Origin: Ailanthus altissimus
Lineage: Eukaryota; Streptophyta; Magnoliopsida; Sapindales; Simaroubaceae
Length of the DNA stretch: 64,000 nucleotides
Direction: 5' to 3'
Assembly (NCBI GenBank): GCA_946807835.1
Contig: OX327697.1
Span: 10,103,001-10,167,000, forward strand
Part shown: piece after piece, positions 22,530 to 32,760 of the stretch
Position numbering within the stretch: the stretch's first letter is position 1
Layout of the letters: every line of letters starts with the position of its first letter
Program-made: the position numbers and the translations under genes
The notes under the pieces: generated by a model
What the model saw: the letters and a program-made list of their open reading frames with translations, nothing else
Told to the model about the DNA's origin: nothing
The model's database searches: none

Positions 22530-25379
22530 ATGGAGGAAACCTCAGTTCGTCGATTCACAAAAATTTGTGTCTTTTGTGGATCTAACCCTGGGAATACTGA
22601 AGAGTTTACAAAAGTTGCAGAAAATCTTGGTAAAGTATTAGCTGAGCGAAATATACATTTAGTATATGGAGGAGGTAACCGAGGGTTAATGGGGTCTGTG
22701 GCAAAAGCTGCATACAATAAAGGTAGTCGAGTTTTGGGTATCATTCCAAAACCTCTAGCTATTGAAAATATTGTAGGAAAAACAGTTGGGGATGAGTTAC
22801 AAGTCTCATCTATGCATGAACTGTTGGAGCTGGTGCTCACGTGCCATTCCAATATTGTATGAATATTAATTGTTAATATTTATACAATAAACATTTCGAA
22901 TAAAGATTGTTAATATCATATTAATATGGTATAATGCTTGTAACATTACAGACATTGTTTGATCTGAAAGAGTTCAAATCTGGTCTAAAGGAGTTTAGAT
23001 CAGAACTAATAGTTAGCAAAGCTGAGAGTTATAAATGCTAAAAGTTAGCACTGTTAAGAGTTAGCAGGTTATAAGAGTCAGCGAGGTCTAAAGAGTTAGA
23101 ACCTTGTCTATAATGGGACAAAGACCTGAGAGTATACTTGTAATGATATAGTTGCAAAGAGTTGCAATAGGTGTTAAGAAATATCATTATGTAAGTATGT
23201 CTCAAAGATAATGTTCCTGATCTATAATCACTAATGCGGGTCTATCGGTGATTCACTATATATAGATTAGTGTATGTCTATATCTGACTGGTTCAGATGG
23301 TTGTTCTTAGCTGACCATGAGCTTAGAGCTTGTATAGGCATGCGGGTATCCAGTCAGGACTGGATACTGAACAGACTTATGAGGACCCCAATAGATATCC
23401 TATGACACCGTCAAAGGAAGGTCCTCTCGAGTTGAGTAGTATTCGTGGTCCTTTGACCTGAGCGCCACGGTGGTCTTGTGAGTGATCCATCATGCTTTGG
23501 TTCCACATATGTCAGAGACCTTTCATGGTCTGACCGCTATGTGTCGCTGGGTATGGTCCGATGCTCATGGAGTCCGGTGTGCGTAGATACGGGATCCGTC
23601 AGCTTACGTAGGTAAGTTGTATATCCGATGCTCCGAGATTGTATTTCATAAAGTCTTGTGGCCACAAGCATAAACCCGGGAAAAGAGTTTCCCATAGGGT
23701 TAAACAATATAGCAAAAGTGTTTGCGTATATTGTTTATCGAGATACGAATCTGGAGATAAGATTATGGATGAGCAAATAGGGATTTGACGGTGCTGATCT
23801 ATATCCCTGCACATCCAGGATATAAATGATGGAAGGATTATACGTATACGTTATGACCTCAACTTGTATGGTCTGACACGCTGATTTGTAATATTCGTAA
23901 CGTGTGCGTGGGGCATCGATTACGGATTAATGGAACAGTTCCATTTGACAAATCGGGTGTAGACCTAGAGAGTCCCAATATGAAATGTACTCTTTGAGCA
24001 CTTGGGCAGTGTACCGTATTGAATTGTTCAATACAGTATAATTCAGCAATTACTAAGGTTACGTTAACTAAAGTATGTGGTTAAATTGGTGGGACCCACT
24101 TTAGGTTAACTTGGTAACCGAGTAAGGATATAATAGTAATTTCACTTTATGATTATTTAATTGTTAAATAATTAAAATAAATATTTATTTATTTAATTGT
24201 TAAATAAATTAATTTAACATAACTAAGGTTAAAAGTTAACCAAGTGGTTAAGTTAAGTTAACCTTACTTAAAGGTTAAGTAAAGGTTAACCTAACCATGG
24301 TTAAGTTAGTTAACTATGGTTAAATTAATTAAATATTTATTAACTTAAAGGTTAAGTTAAAATAATCTAACTAAGGTTAAATGTTAACTAAGGTTAGGTT
24401 AAGCCAAATGAAATGCAAATGAAATTCAAATTAGTTTGGAATTAATTCATTTGTATATAAAGTGAAATGAAATTGAAATTCATGAAGGATTTTAGTTTTT
24501 TAGGTTTTGCATTTTGGGAGCCAATTCAATTTGAGAAATTGAAATTGTTTGTTTTGTGTTTTAAGTGTTAGAACAACAAAACAAATTGAATTAATGGTTA
24601 CTAAATGTAATAACTAAAAACAAGATTTGTTTTATTTATTCAAGAGTTGAATAAAAGGAAAAACAAATTTAATTAAGTTAAATGGTTTAACTTTGAAAAA
24701 TGTTTAAGAGTTAAACACATATGCTGGATTAAGATGCTGCCATTCTAGACAATCAAACCCACCCTTGTTGATTGCTAGAATTGATCAAAGATTCATTTCA
24801 TGGTGGACTTCAAAGAAAATTAATCCAAAGGCTTCATTGGTGATATTTCTCAATCTCGAATTTCAGATTAATCAAATGTTATTTTCTGTGTTCATTATAT
24901 GTAATCTTCCGCTGTGCACATGTATGTATGAGATATGTATATTGTTTGTATGATGAACACAAACCCACATGCAAGAACCCTAAGTTAATTCGCCCACCAA
25001 TATAACCCAACATGAACGAATGGCTTAAATGCTTAGGCATGCAGATGCTTTCATAGCTCTACCAGGAGGTTTCGGGACCTTGGAGGAAATTTTTCAAATT
25101 GTCTCATGGGCACAATTACAAATCCACCAAAAACCCATTGGTTTGTTAAATGTTAATGGTTTTTACGATGGGTTGATATCTTTTCTTGACTATGCAGCGG
25201 GAACACAATTCATCCCACTTCTAGCACGACGGATTCTTATTTCAGCTCCAACTGTTGATCAACTGATTGATCAATTGCAGTCTTTTATTCCTCTGTCTAA
25301 TCCAACATTGCATCAGTTAGATTGGTCTACTCATGACAGTCAGAAGAAGCGCAAAATAGACTTAAATCTCACTCCGTAG
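22530..25379 (+). pseudogene. LOG: intronless LOG-family gene (cytokinin-activating phosphoribohydrolase), copy 1, disrupted
   Basis: LOG enzymes release free cytokinin bases from cytokinin riboside 5'-monophosphates in the cytosol. Part 1 (22530-22821, 97 codons) begins MEETSVRRFTKICVFCGS and contains the nucleotide-binding YGGGNRGLMG. Part 2 (25018-25379) contains PGGFGTLEE, the conserved PGGxGTxxE catalytic motif, and 'KPIGLLNVNGFYD', 'RRILISAPTVDQL'. Together they give about 216 codons, the usual LOG length, with no introns, whereas typical plant LOG genes have several. Part 1 and part 2 are separated by a 2191-bp solo LTR. Even with that insert set aside, codon 101 is TAA (25026-25028, in MHERMA*ML where relatives have Glu), so the copy carries two independent lesions. 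AATAAA follows at 25434. It lies antisense inside a gypsy element. Confidence 0.93.
22822..25012 (+). mobile_element. solo long LTR (2.19 kb) inside LOG copy 1
   Basis: It starts TGTTGGAGCT and ends ACCCAACA, so its termini are inverted (TGTTGG/CCAACA). It is flanked by TGAAC at 22817-22821 and 25013-25017. Removal of the LTR and one TGAAC restores the LOG frame at the HER of 'MHER'. It is homologous to 254-2546 over the whole length. It contains a block dense in GGTTAA/TTAACC (about 24215-24400). No protein domain is present. A single LTR with a clean duplication means a solo LTR, and the insertion is later than the LOG capture. Confidence 0.95.
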
Positions 25380-25433
25380 CCTCTATTGTATTTTTGTTAC
25401 TGCTATTGTTGTTGTGTTGTTGTTTTCCTTTTC

Positions 25434-25439
25434 AATAAA
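25434..25439 (+). terminator. putative polyadenylation signal of LOG copy 1
   Basis: AATAAA lies 55 bp after the LOG stop codon. The sequence around it ('ttttcaataaaag.tgtttcaa.tgat') is conserved after LOG copy 2 (60791-60815), supporting a shared 3' untranslated region. Confidence 0.6.
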
Positions 25440-25804
25440 AGTTGTTTCAATTGATGTCTTCAATGCTCTACTTCTCTATATTTTGTCATTGAGAAAATTA
25501 TCTCAATTTGCTCTATGACATGCAAATTATCATTATAAGATATTCAACATCATTCTTGCTAAGCATATTAGTCATAACTTAAAAAAAAATCTAAATGGTA
25601 ACATTAAGATCTACAAGGTACCATTATCCACAACAACAACAATCTTAGCAGCTCTTGGATACTGTGTCATCTTCACAAAATCATACAAAATTTAAGGAAT
25701 ATGTCAAACTTTTACACAACAAAGCTACAAATACAATCCTAAGGATTTGGCATCTGCTCGGTTCCCTTGACTCGACACTTAAAAGTCTACAGAATCATAT
25801 CTTA
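25440..25804. other. LOG 3' flank and gypsy 5' leader
   Basis: Homology with the 3' flank of LOG copy 2 continues to about 25510 ('cattgagaaaattatctcaattt' versus 'cattaaggataatgtcttaattt'). From there to the primer site the sequence should be the leader of the minus-strand gypsy element. A short minus-strand frame near 25600-25660 (MTQYPRAAKIVVVVDNGT) could be a remnant of a gag start, but I cannot confirm it. Confidence 0.35.
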
Positions 25805-25816
25805 GCTCTGATACCA
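25805..25816 (-). other. tRNA-iMet-type primer-binding site
   Basis: The minus strand reads TGGTATCAGAGC, identical to the primer site of most plant LTR retrotransposons, complementary to the initiator methionine tRNA 3' end. It lies 8 bp inside the LTR that begins at 25825. This fixes the element's direction as right to left and identifies 25825-28544 as the 5' LTR. Confidence 0.9.
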
Positions 25817-25824
25817 ATAAAAGC

Positions 25825-28544
25825 TGTCACGCCCCAGACCCAAAAGATCTGACACACGACATCACTTACATTCATTCAATAATACTTAAACATTCATTTT
25901 AATTTCTTTCAGAATTATAGCAATTGAATTATGACTGGGACAATTAGTAAACCGGAGATACGCAGAGTTTTCTCAGAGATTAACACTCTACTACGTCACC
26001 AGTAGCAACTTTGTTACCGGAAGCCCAAAATATATTCATTGTAAATTCTTACTTAAAATCAATCCATTACTATACTTGGTGAAACTTAAACTAAGTCCAA
26101 CCACACACAATAAAATAATACATAGGTATTTATTCACTAGGGACAAATCAAATATCTTATCCCACGTGTCCCCAAATGAAACACTTAGAAACCTAACAAC
26201 TTAGGGAACCCAAGGAGCAGCAGAAGCCTTGCCAAATCCGCTAAGCACACATGTACCTTATTTACCTGAAATCACCATAAATTATAATGAGTATAAAACT
26301 CAGTAAGCATACTAGTTTTTCATATATCAAATACAAATACATATATGTACACAATGCATATGTATGATATGCTGTGATCAATCAAAATCATAATCTTATC
26401 AAATCACATATCATGTAAGCGCTTACACATTCTTTCAAAACACATAATAGGAATACCATCACTCAACTACTACTTAGTAGGACTTACATATCACATATCA
26501 CATAATGAGCCAAATGTCATTCGTAGGTGACATACCGTATGAGAGGAATAGTACAAGTGAGGCCTTTAAATCACACATATATAATGCTCATGCCCGAAGG
26601 TAAAAGCCAAACCCTCACCCTGATCATCGGTGAGTCCTCTCACATGTACCAATACGCCACAACACGAATGTGACGACTCACTCTTCCTTTAAGTACAAAT
26701 AGGATCCTCCCTACATACGGAACACATAACATATACCAATCCTGAAGGAAAGGCCACACATAAAGGCTCCACAAATCACATAAAATGCCTACTAAGTTAA
26801 CAGTGAGTTCAAGTACCCTCAAAAAACAAAATATTTCTCATGGACATATTACACTTCAAAAGCTTTCTTTGTTAAACATATCTTATCTTGAAAGCTCACT
26901 TTCAAAAAAACACATGTATGTCCATGCTCAATGTCAATGCTCACATTCATAAACATATATTCACATTTCATATCAAAATATACTTTGACATAACATAAAC
27001 ATATTCTTAGCCACATTTACAAAATCATTCATAACACTTACTATGTTTATTGTGATTCCAGTAAAAAGTCTAGTATACTTACCTCTTAGCATTTTCAGGT
27101 ACAAGGCTTAAATCTCCTTAACCTATCAATGGAGATTAATATTTTCATAAGCCTCACAATTCACACAAAATACTTTAAATAGCTTACAAAATTATACACA
27201 ATGCATTTATCACATCAAATTGGTCTAAATACTTAGTTTCTCAAAACCTGTCATTCTGACCACTTACACTTAACAAAATTTTCTAATATATCAAATGATG
27301 TCCAATTACTTCAAAATCAGAATATATCATTCTTGACTCATATATCCTTCTTATATATGAATATTATATCAAAATGCCTACACAATCCATTCCATACATA
27401 CCATCGAATCCAAACTACTAACCTGACAAGATCAAGATACTTACTGAATAGTATTCAATCTCCCGATTTTATAAAATCATATACTAACTAAAAAATTATA
27501 AAACTATCACATAATTACTCTTAACACATATCTCAGTCCATGATAAATATTTCACTTCTAAATCACTGCCAAAAATATTTTAAAACTATTTTATTCCATA
27601 GCTTTAAAAAACTGTTAATCAAATACTGTAATGAGCGGATATACTTTAGAAAATCATAACATTTCAACCACATTGATCTAAATTCTCAATTCCGAGTATA
27701 TCATATTAGACATATAAACTTATCATATTCCACAAATGCGTAATTTTTGAAGATCATTCAGTAGGACAAACATTGTTCGTCACTGTATTATACTGTTCAC
27801 ATAGGAAATTTCTAGAATTTCAGGGTCATTTTGGTAAATTCACAACAAATTCAATTTCTGGAATTGTGAATCGATTCAAAGTCTCAGATGATCCTAAACA
27901 TATCTAATTTTATATAATCAAAATTCAAAACCAGAATCGAATCACAACAATTTATAAAATTCTTGGATCAAGAGACTATCAAGCAGAAATTCTACAATCC
28001 ATCATGATTTATCAAACTATCTTATAGATCATCATCAATTCTCAAAATATCATACGAAATACACATCAAATCCTCAATTATACATATTTCCAGAAATCAA
28101 AACTTAAAGAAATTAACATAATTAACACCAATAAATTGAGAAATAGTTGTGATATACCTCTTAAAATCCAAAATTCCAATTTCTTCTTCTTTTTCTTCTC
28201 CTTCTTCTCTTTCTCTCCCCTCTTTTCTCTCTTCTCTCTCTCTAAAAGAGGTAGCTCGACCAAAATGAGAGAATTAGGGTTTTAAAAGTGTATTTTTAAT
28301 ACTAAGTGGCTAATTTTTGGAATTTACAAATTTACCCCCAAAACTTTCAAAGTATTATAATTTGGTCCCTAAAATAAATCTAAAGTCTTGCAATTAAATT
28401 CAATGCCAATAGTATCACCTTAACCTATACAAACACTACTAATAACAATATATAAATCAAGTATCACCAACATACAAATAAAATACGTATATTTATACAT
28501 ATATAAATACTTATTCTTACTAGTCGTGGATACTGGTTACTACA
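25825..28544 (-). repeat. 5' LTR of the LOG-carrying gypsy element
   Basis: It is 2720 bp, with the same ends as 17521-19881 (TGTCACGCCCC…TACTACA on the plus strand). It contains ~355 bp (26492-26847) missing from the other LTR. That segment lies between short repeats 'catatcaca' and 'catattaca', which points to a repeat-mediated deletion in the 3' LTR. The copy is followed on its outer side by TCCAT (28545-28549). Confidence 0.95.
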
Positions 28545-28549
28545 TCCAT

Positions 28550-28963
28550 AATGCACTCCCTTATATTTTCTTTGCCTTTATACCGCATTGAAACAAGCTT
28601 AAACAAAATGGTGCTTGTTTCGACCTTTTCATTACCAGTGAATCGGTTTGCTATTTGGCTTAGAAATTTTTTGGCATTTTATTCCTCAGGCACTGCACCC
28701 CTAATGGTATCTGGAATAGAGTACTTCATGATTATCAGACTCATGCGGTTAGAACGTTACTATTTTTCATAAAGTGCCATTTGTTCAGCAGTACTGCTAT
28801 TAGTAGGGGTGGGAGGTTCTTCCATCCGGATTGCATAGTCTAGATCTATACACCCAAGCACAATGGTAATGTACTCATTCCATTTCCTGAAGTTAGTGCC
28901 GTTAAGCATTGGAATGTTGTTCAAGTTGGCAGATATAGAAGAAGCATTTACTGTATAGAACAA
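28550..28963 (-). pseudogene. Ty1/copia gag N-terminal part (copia D, part 1)
   Basis: On the minus strand from 28963 the frame starts MFYTVNASSISANLNNIPML and continues NGTNFRKWNEYI, the 'L(N)GTNFxxWxxxI' signature of copia gag. A stop follows YEK at 28760. The frame then reads 'RMSLIIMKYSIPDTIRGAV' and 'TSTILFKLVSMRYKGKENI' up to 28550, where the gypsy element is inserted. It continues at 17515. About 1.5 kb separates this start from the probable 5' LTR. Confidence 0.88.
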
Positions 28964-30491
28964 ATAAAAAACTCACAATCAATAACCATGTCATTTAATT
29001 ATGCATTCATATAAACACATGGCATAAGATATAATAAATTGGGCCATTATAAGATACCAAACACAACATTGCTATTTAGTCTTTAGACAGAAATAATAAT
29101 TTGTAAACGGTACTCTAAAAAAAAAACTTGGACAATAAACATTGATAATAGATCATGACCGACATATTATATGCATAGAAAGTGCCAAAGTTTATTACAT
29201 ATTTACTGTCACATGTATTTATTATTTGGCCAAAAAAATAATCTTCTTTTGGGCCGATTATCTTCCGCATAAATTTAAACACAATTATTTATTTTCTTTA
29301 ATAATACCTACATATTTTAAAATAAATAAATTTGTATAAAAGAGGTCACTTTAGTGGCATTTTAATTCAATTCAATTTATTTTAAAATACTATATTAGTT
29401 TGTACGAAAATAGAGAAAAAAATAGAATGGTCAAAGTCAACGGTTAAAAGTCAACAATTAAACTATGTCAAAATTAGGATGTAATGGTCAAAGTCAAAGT
29501 CAATGGTCAAAAGTCAACAATCAAACCATGTCAAAATTAGGATGGAATCGGAATAGGTAGGAATTAAAGTGGTTAGGTCAGATCAAATCTAACATTTTCA
29601 AATTACCCAAACCCTAAACTTTATCTAATAACCTAAACTTAAAATGGGCCCAGATCTATCTTAACTCACTTGTTTTGGTAAGTATGTTGGGTATAAAAAA
29701 TTTAGGCTAATAAAATCTTTATGGGTCATATAAAATTAACATGATAAACTCTTAAAATTTATGGATACTAACTATCTGACGTGCACTACAATTAAAAAAA
29801 AATTTCATTAAATTTAATATTATCAATTTGACTTTAAATAAATTTTAACTTCTTTCATTATTTTTTTATAATTAAAAATTAACGCATGAAAGCATGAATT
29901 TTAAACTTAAAAGAATTTGAAACTTGCAAAAATTAGAAAACGCAATCATTATATTGATTGAGTCGAAGATGCAATTTTCATTAATGCAGATTTAAAAAAT
30001 AAAAAAAATTACTGCCAAATATAATATAATAATAATGCATCAATGCAAATTTGTATTCATGATTAAACAATGCATTGAAATAAACAACATTCACTTGTTA
30101 TTCAGCATAATATGCAATCAATTTAATTTGAAACGAAATAAACAATGCTTTAATGCATTTATTGCATAGTAGTAAAAGAAAATCATGTAATCAAGAATAT
30201 TGCCGCCTAGTTGAATGCTAAATCCATAGAATAATAAATAAAAAAATTGTATAAAATACAATCATCACATGCCAGAATTCAGCTCATATATTTATTTAAA
30301 GACAAAATCAATTGCGCATATACGTTGAGGCATATATTTATGTATAATATATTAATGTAAACGTCAACGTTGGATTAAAGTAACCATGCTGTTTTTTTTT
30401 AATGCATATGCCGCATGGAGAATTAATATTTCATGCGGCATAAATTTTTTTTTTGGATAAATGTGTAATTCATAATTTAGTCTCAATGATT
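28964..30491. other. leader region of copia D with a GTCAA-rich tandem duplication
   Basis: No protein domain is seen. The stretch is AT-rich and contains the duplication at 29426-29545 described separately. Its length is unusual for a copia leader, so other insertions may be hidden in it. Confidence 0.4.
29426..29545. repeat. imperfect 57/63-bp tandem duplication rich in GTCAA
   Basis: Unit 1 (29426-29482) and unit 2 (29483-29545) both run from 'aatggtcaaagtcaa' to 'atgtcaaaattaggatg'. Together they contain ten GTCAA cores (TTGAC on the other strand), the core of WRKY-binding W-boxes. The repeats are visible; a regulatory role is speculation. Confidence 0.8.
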
Positions 30492-30962
30492 CAACATTAG
30501 GTTGTTCTGATACTATTTATTTGGATAAAAATATTTAATTAATAAAAATATTATCATAATTAGAATTTCATTTTAAATCATCAAGAAAAATAAAATTAAA
30601 AATGTATCTGAATTCATGGAGACGCAAAAAAATTAGAGTTGATGCCTTTCACGTTTAAATTTTTTCTTTATGAGAGAAAAGTTACCGTCACTCACTGATG
30701 AGATGTGAATAAATAATACGTTAAGATTTAAACTTGAGATCTCAACCTATTATTTATAGTATTTTATTTTATTTTAGCCCATCATAAATTAAAATAAAAT
30801 AACTGAGTCTCTACACATTAAAGCCCATGTAATACGTGATGCCCTAAAAATTTAATATAAATAAACTTTATTTAATCACTTTTAATGGGTAATAAAATAA
30901 ATAACCAATAATATAAAATTAATTGACATATGTAGGCCCGCCTTATTATATAATACTCAACA
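30492..30962 (-). mobile_element. probable 5' LTR and primer site of copia D
   Basis: On the minus strand the interval 30962-30522 starts TGTTGAGTATT and ends TTTTATCCA, giving a ~441-bp LTR with TG…CA ends. Seven bases further in lies TAGTATCAGAAC (about 30503-30514), 10 of 12 matches to the TGGTATCAGAGC primer site. No partner LTR is present because the other end of the copia element is deleted. Confidence 0.45.
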
Positions 30963-31862
30963 GTTACTTATAAATTATGAACATTGAAAAATTATAAAAT
31001 TATTTTAAAAAAAAGTGCTAATACATATATATAAATATATATATGTGTATATATTATATTATAATAGATAAAGTTATATAATCAATTGGGTATGTGGTGG
31101 CTTGATTTTATAATGCATTCTGAATTGTATTAAAATTGTAAATTAATTAAATAATGTCATATGATATTACTGTTGATTATCATGTGAATAACATAAGTTA
31201 TTATATTATTCTAAATTATATTTAAAATGTGAATTAATTAGATAGTGTCATATGATATTATTATTCATTATTATGTGAATAACATGAGTTATTATTATTA
31301 TTATTATTATTCAAACGTGCTCTAAAAGATAAAATTATATTTAACTCTCGCTAAATAATTGAAGAATATTTGTAGATAATTGGAAGTGCGAATGAAAAAA
31401 AGAAAATTGGAATGTTGGCAACTGAAGATTTCCATATATTTATAATGATATTTAGCAAAAGCAATGGCAAACATAGAGTACTCTGTCATCCAACCACCGA
31501 TCTCTTATTGGAAACACACAGTAGGACCATCAACCATGGGCACAATAAACACAATCTAACCCATGTGCTTTGTTGATCCAAAATACATATATTCATTACA
31601 AACATAAACTGAATTCTGAAAGTCGTTTTTGTTACTTCTTATGTCAAAAACTTTTTTTGGACCCAAATGCAGGCAATTTATTTAATGTTAATGCTGTTTG
31701 AGGCGGCATGGCCCAAACAAATTGAAAGAGAAATCAATGGGGAATAGGATGGTGGCCTCTTTCTTATTGCAGGTGTCTCTCATCCCAAACATCAGCTCCC
31801 ATGCATTGCCATGTGAATTTTGGTTTTGAACATCACGATCCCAAGTCTTTCAAGGTTGATCA
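30963..31862. other. AT-rich stretch with simple repeats, no gene seen
   Basis: It contains TA-rich simple sequence (about 31018-31075), a 91-bp tandem duplication (31120-31300) and an (ATT)n run at 31288-31309. From 31400 to 31860 the sequence is more complex and may be host DNA. I see no frame or domain in it. Confidence 0.45.
31120..31300. repeat. 91-bp imperfect tandem duplication ending in (ATT)n
   Basis: Units starting 'ctgaattgtatt' (31120) and 'ctaaattatatt' (31211) share 'aattaatta.ata.tgtcatatgatatta' and 'atgtgaataacat.agttatta'. The second unit runs into an ATT microsatellite. Confidence 0.75.
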
Positions 31863-32502
31863 TTGATGCAGGCCAAGAATGAATTTTTGCTATTAATGGT
31901 ATTAATATTTTGAAATAGTAATTTTTTTACATAATTGTATTATCTTATTGGTTATCATCTTTATTATCCTTTTTAGTAGTGATGTAAAGTTTATATAAAG
32001 AGTCACCTCTTATACATATTTTAGTCATTATGAAAGATAAGAATGGAAAAATTTAGATTCAGATTTAAGTTTTGTTCAATTCAGATCTAAATCCAACTTT
32101 TTTAAGGAACTCAGAATTCAAATTTTTCTGCGCTAGACTGGATCTAAGTTTAAATTAGGGATTATTTATTTATTTATTTCTTATTTTTTTAATGTTAAAT
32201 TTGAACTTTTGGTATATATATTTTGTAAAATAATTATTAAATTCATATATCTTAAACATTAAGAATTTTAAAAATTAATTTAGGATTTTTTTTTAAAAAA
32301 AAAGATAAAATTCTAATCCAAACCGGGCTTTTGAGTTCTGACAAAAACTTAAATTCAAAAAAAATTGAATTTTTTAGACTCGGACCAAATCTAAGTCAAC
32401 TGAGTTTTTGAATTTTTTCGAATTTGGGTTTGAATCTGAGCTAAATTGCCATCCCTAGTAAAAGATACAGTTTCTTTAAAGCCTCTCATATGGTATTAGA
32501 GT
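31863..32502 (+). mobile_element. probable 5' LTR and primer site of copia E, split by a MITE
   Basis: TGGTATTAGAGT (32491-32502) is a 10/12 match to the plant copia primer site. Upstream are a TATA-like sequence (about 31991) and 'gtcacctcttatac', typical of copia LTR R-U5 regions. The part from 32038 to 32457 is a separate MITE. The left end of the LTR could not be fixed. The copia gag and RT of the same strand follow at 34.7 and 37.1 kb. Confidence 0.45.
32038..32457. mobile_element. hAT-like MITE, 420 bp
   Basis: The right end reads, as its reverse complement, TAGGGATGGCAATTTAGCTC. The left end is TAAGAATGGAAAAATTTAG, so imperfect terminal inverted repeats of about 25 bp are visible. The 8-bp flanks are ATGAAAGA (32030-32037) and GTAAAAGA (32458-32465), 6 of 8 identical, as expected for a decayed hAT target duplication. 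The TAGGGATG start resembles Ac/hAT termini. No transposase is present. Confidence 0.65.
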
Positions 32503-32760
32503 TACTTTGAAGAAAATTTTCTCTCTTCAAACATAAAATTGTCTTTAGCCATTGTTTTTGGTAGCCACCAGTGCAGGAAGTACATGAACTGTTGTACCTT
32601 CTATCTATTTGACAAAAAGGCATAATCGATTAACTCAGCTAATGTCGACAACCTCTTTGCTTTGGTCCACGCATTGCCAAAACTCATTAATCGCTATGAA
32701 AGAATAAATCTCCGAATATGGCTCCCATTTTATCATCGCCACTAATTCTCGACAAGTGAC

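Larger units (their letters stand above)
17521..28544 (-). mobile_element. 11.0-kb Ty3/gypsy LTR element carrying a LOG copy and an unknown ORF
   Basis: The unit is bounded by two LTRs in the same orientation (17521-19881 and 25825-28544) and by the direct repeat TCCAT at 17516-17520 and 28545-28549. It interrupts a minus-strand copia gag so precisely that removing it and one TCCAT restores the frame (…IRECIMEMSILVTRL…). On the minus strand the right LTR is followed by a tRNA-iMet-type primer site, and the left LTR is preceded by a polypurine tract and a pol tail. The element therefore runs right to left. The roughly 5.9-kb interior lacks recognisable gag, protease, RT or integrase core. It instead contains, on the plus strand, a 386-codon frame (20777-21937) and a LOG gene (22530-25379). 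It is non-autonomous and looks like a transduction-type element. Confidence 0.9.

Noticed and set aside
22475..22852. 125-codon minus-strand frame over LOG
   Set aside because: It is antisense to the LOG coding sequence, which has recognisable motifs on the plus strand.
25805..25816. possible tRNA gene
   Set aside because: The match to the initiator tRNA is only the 12-bp primer site next to an LTR. No cloverleaf arms are present.
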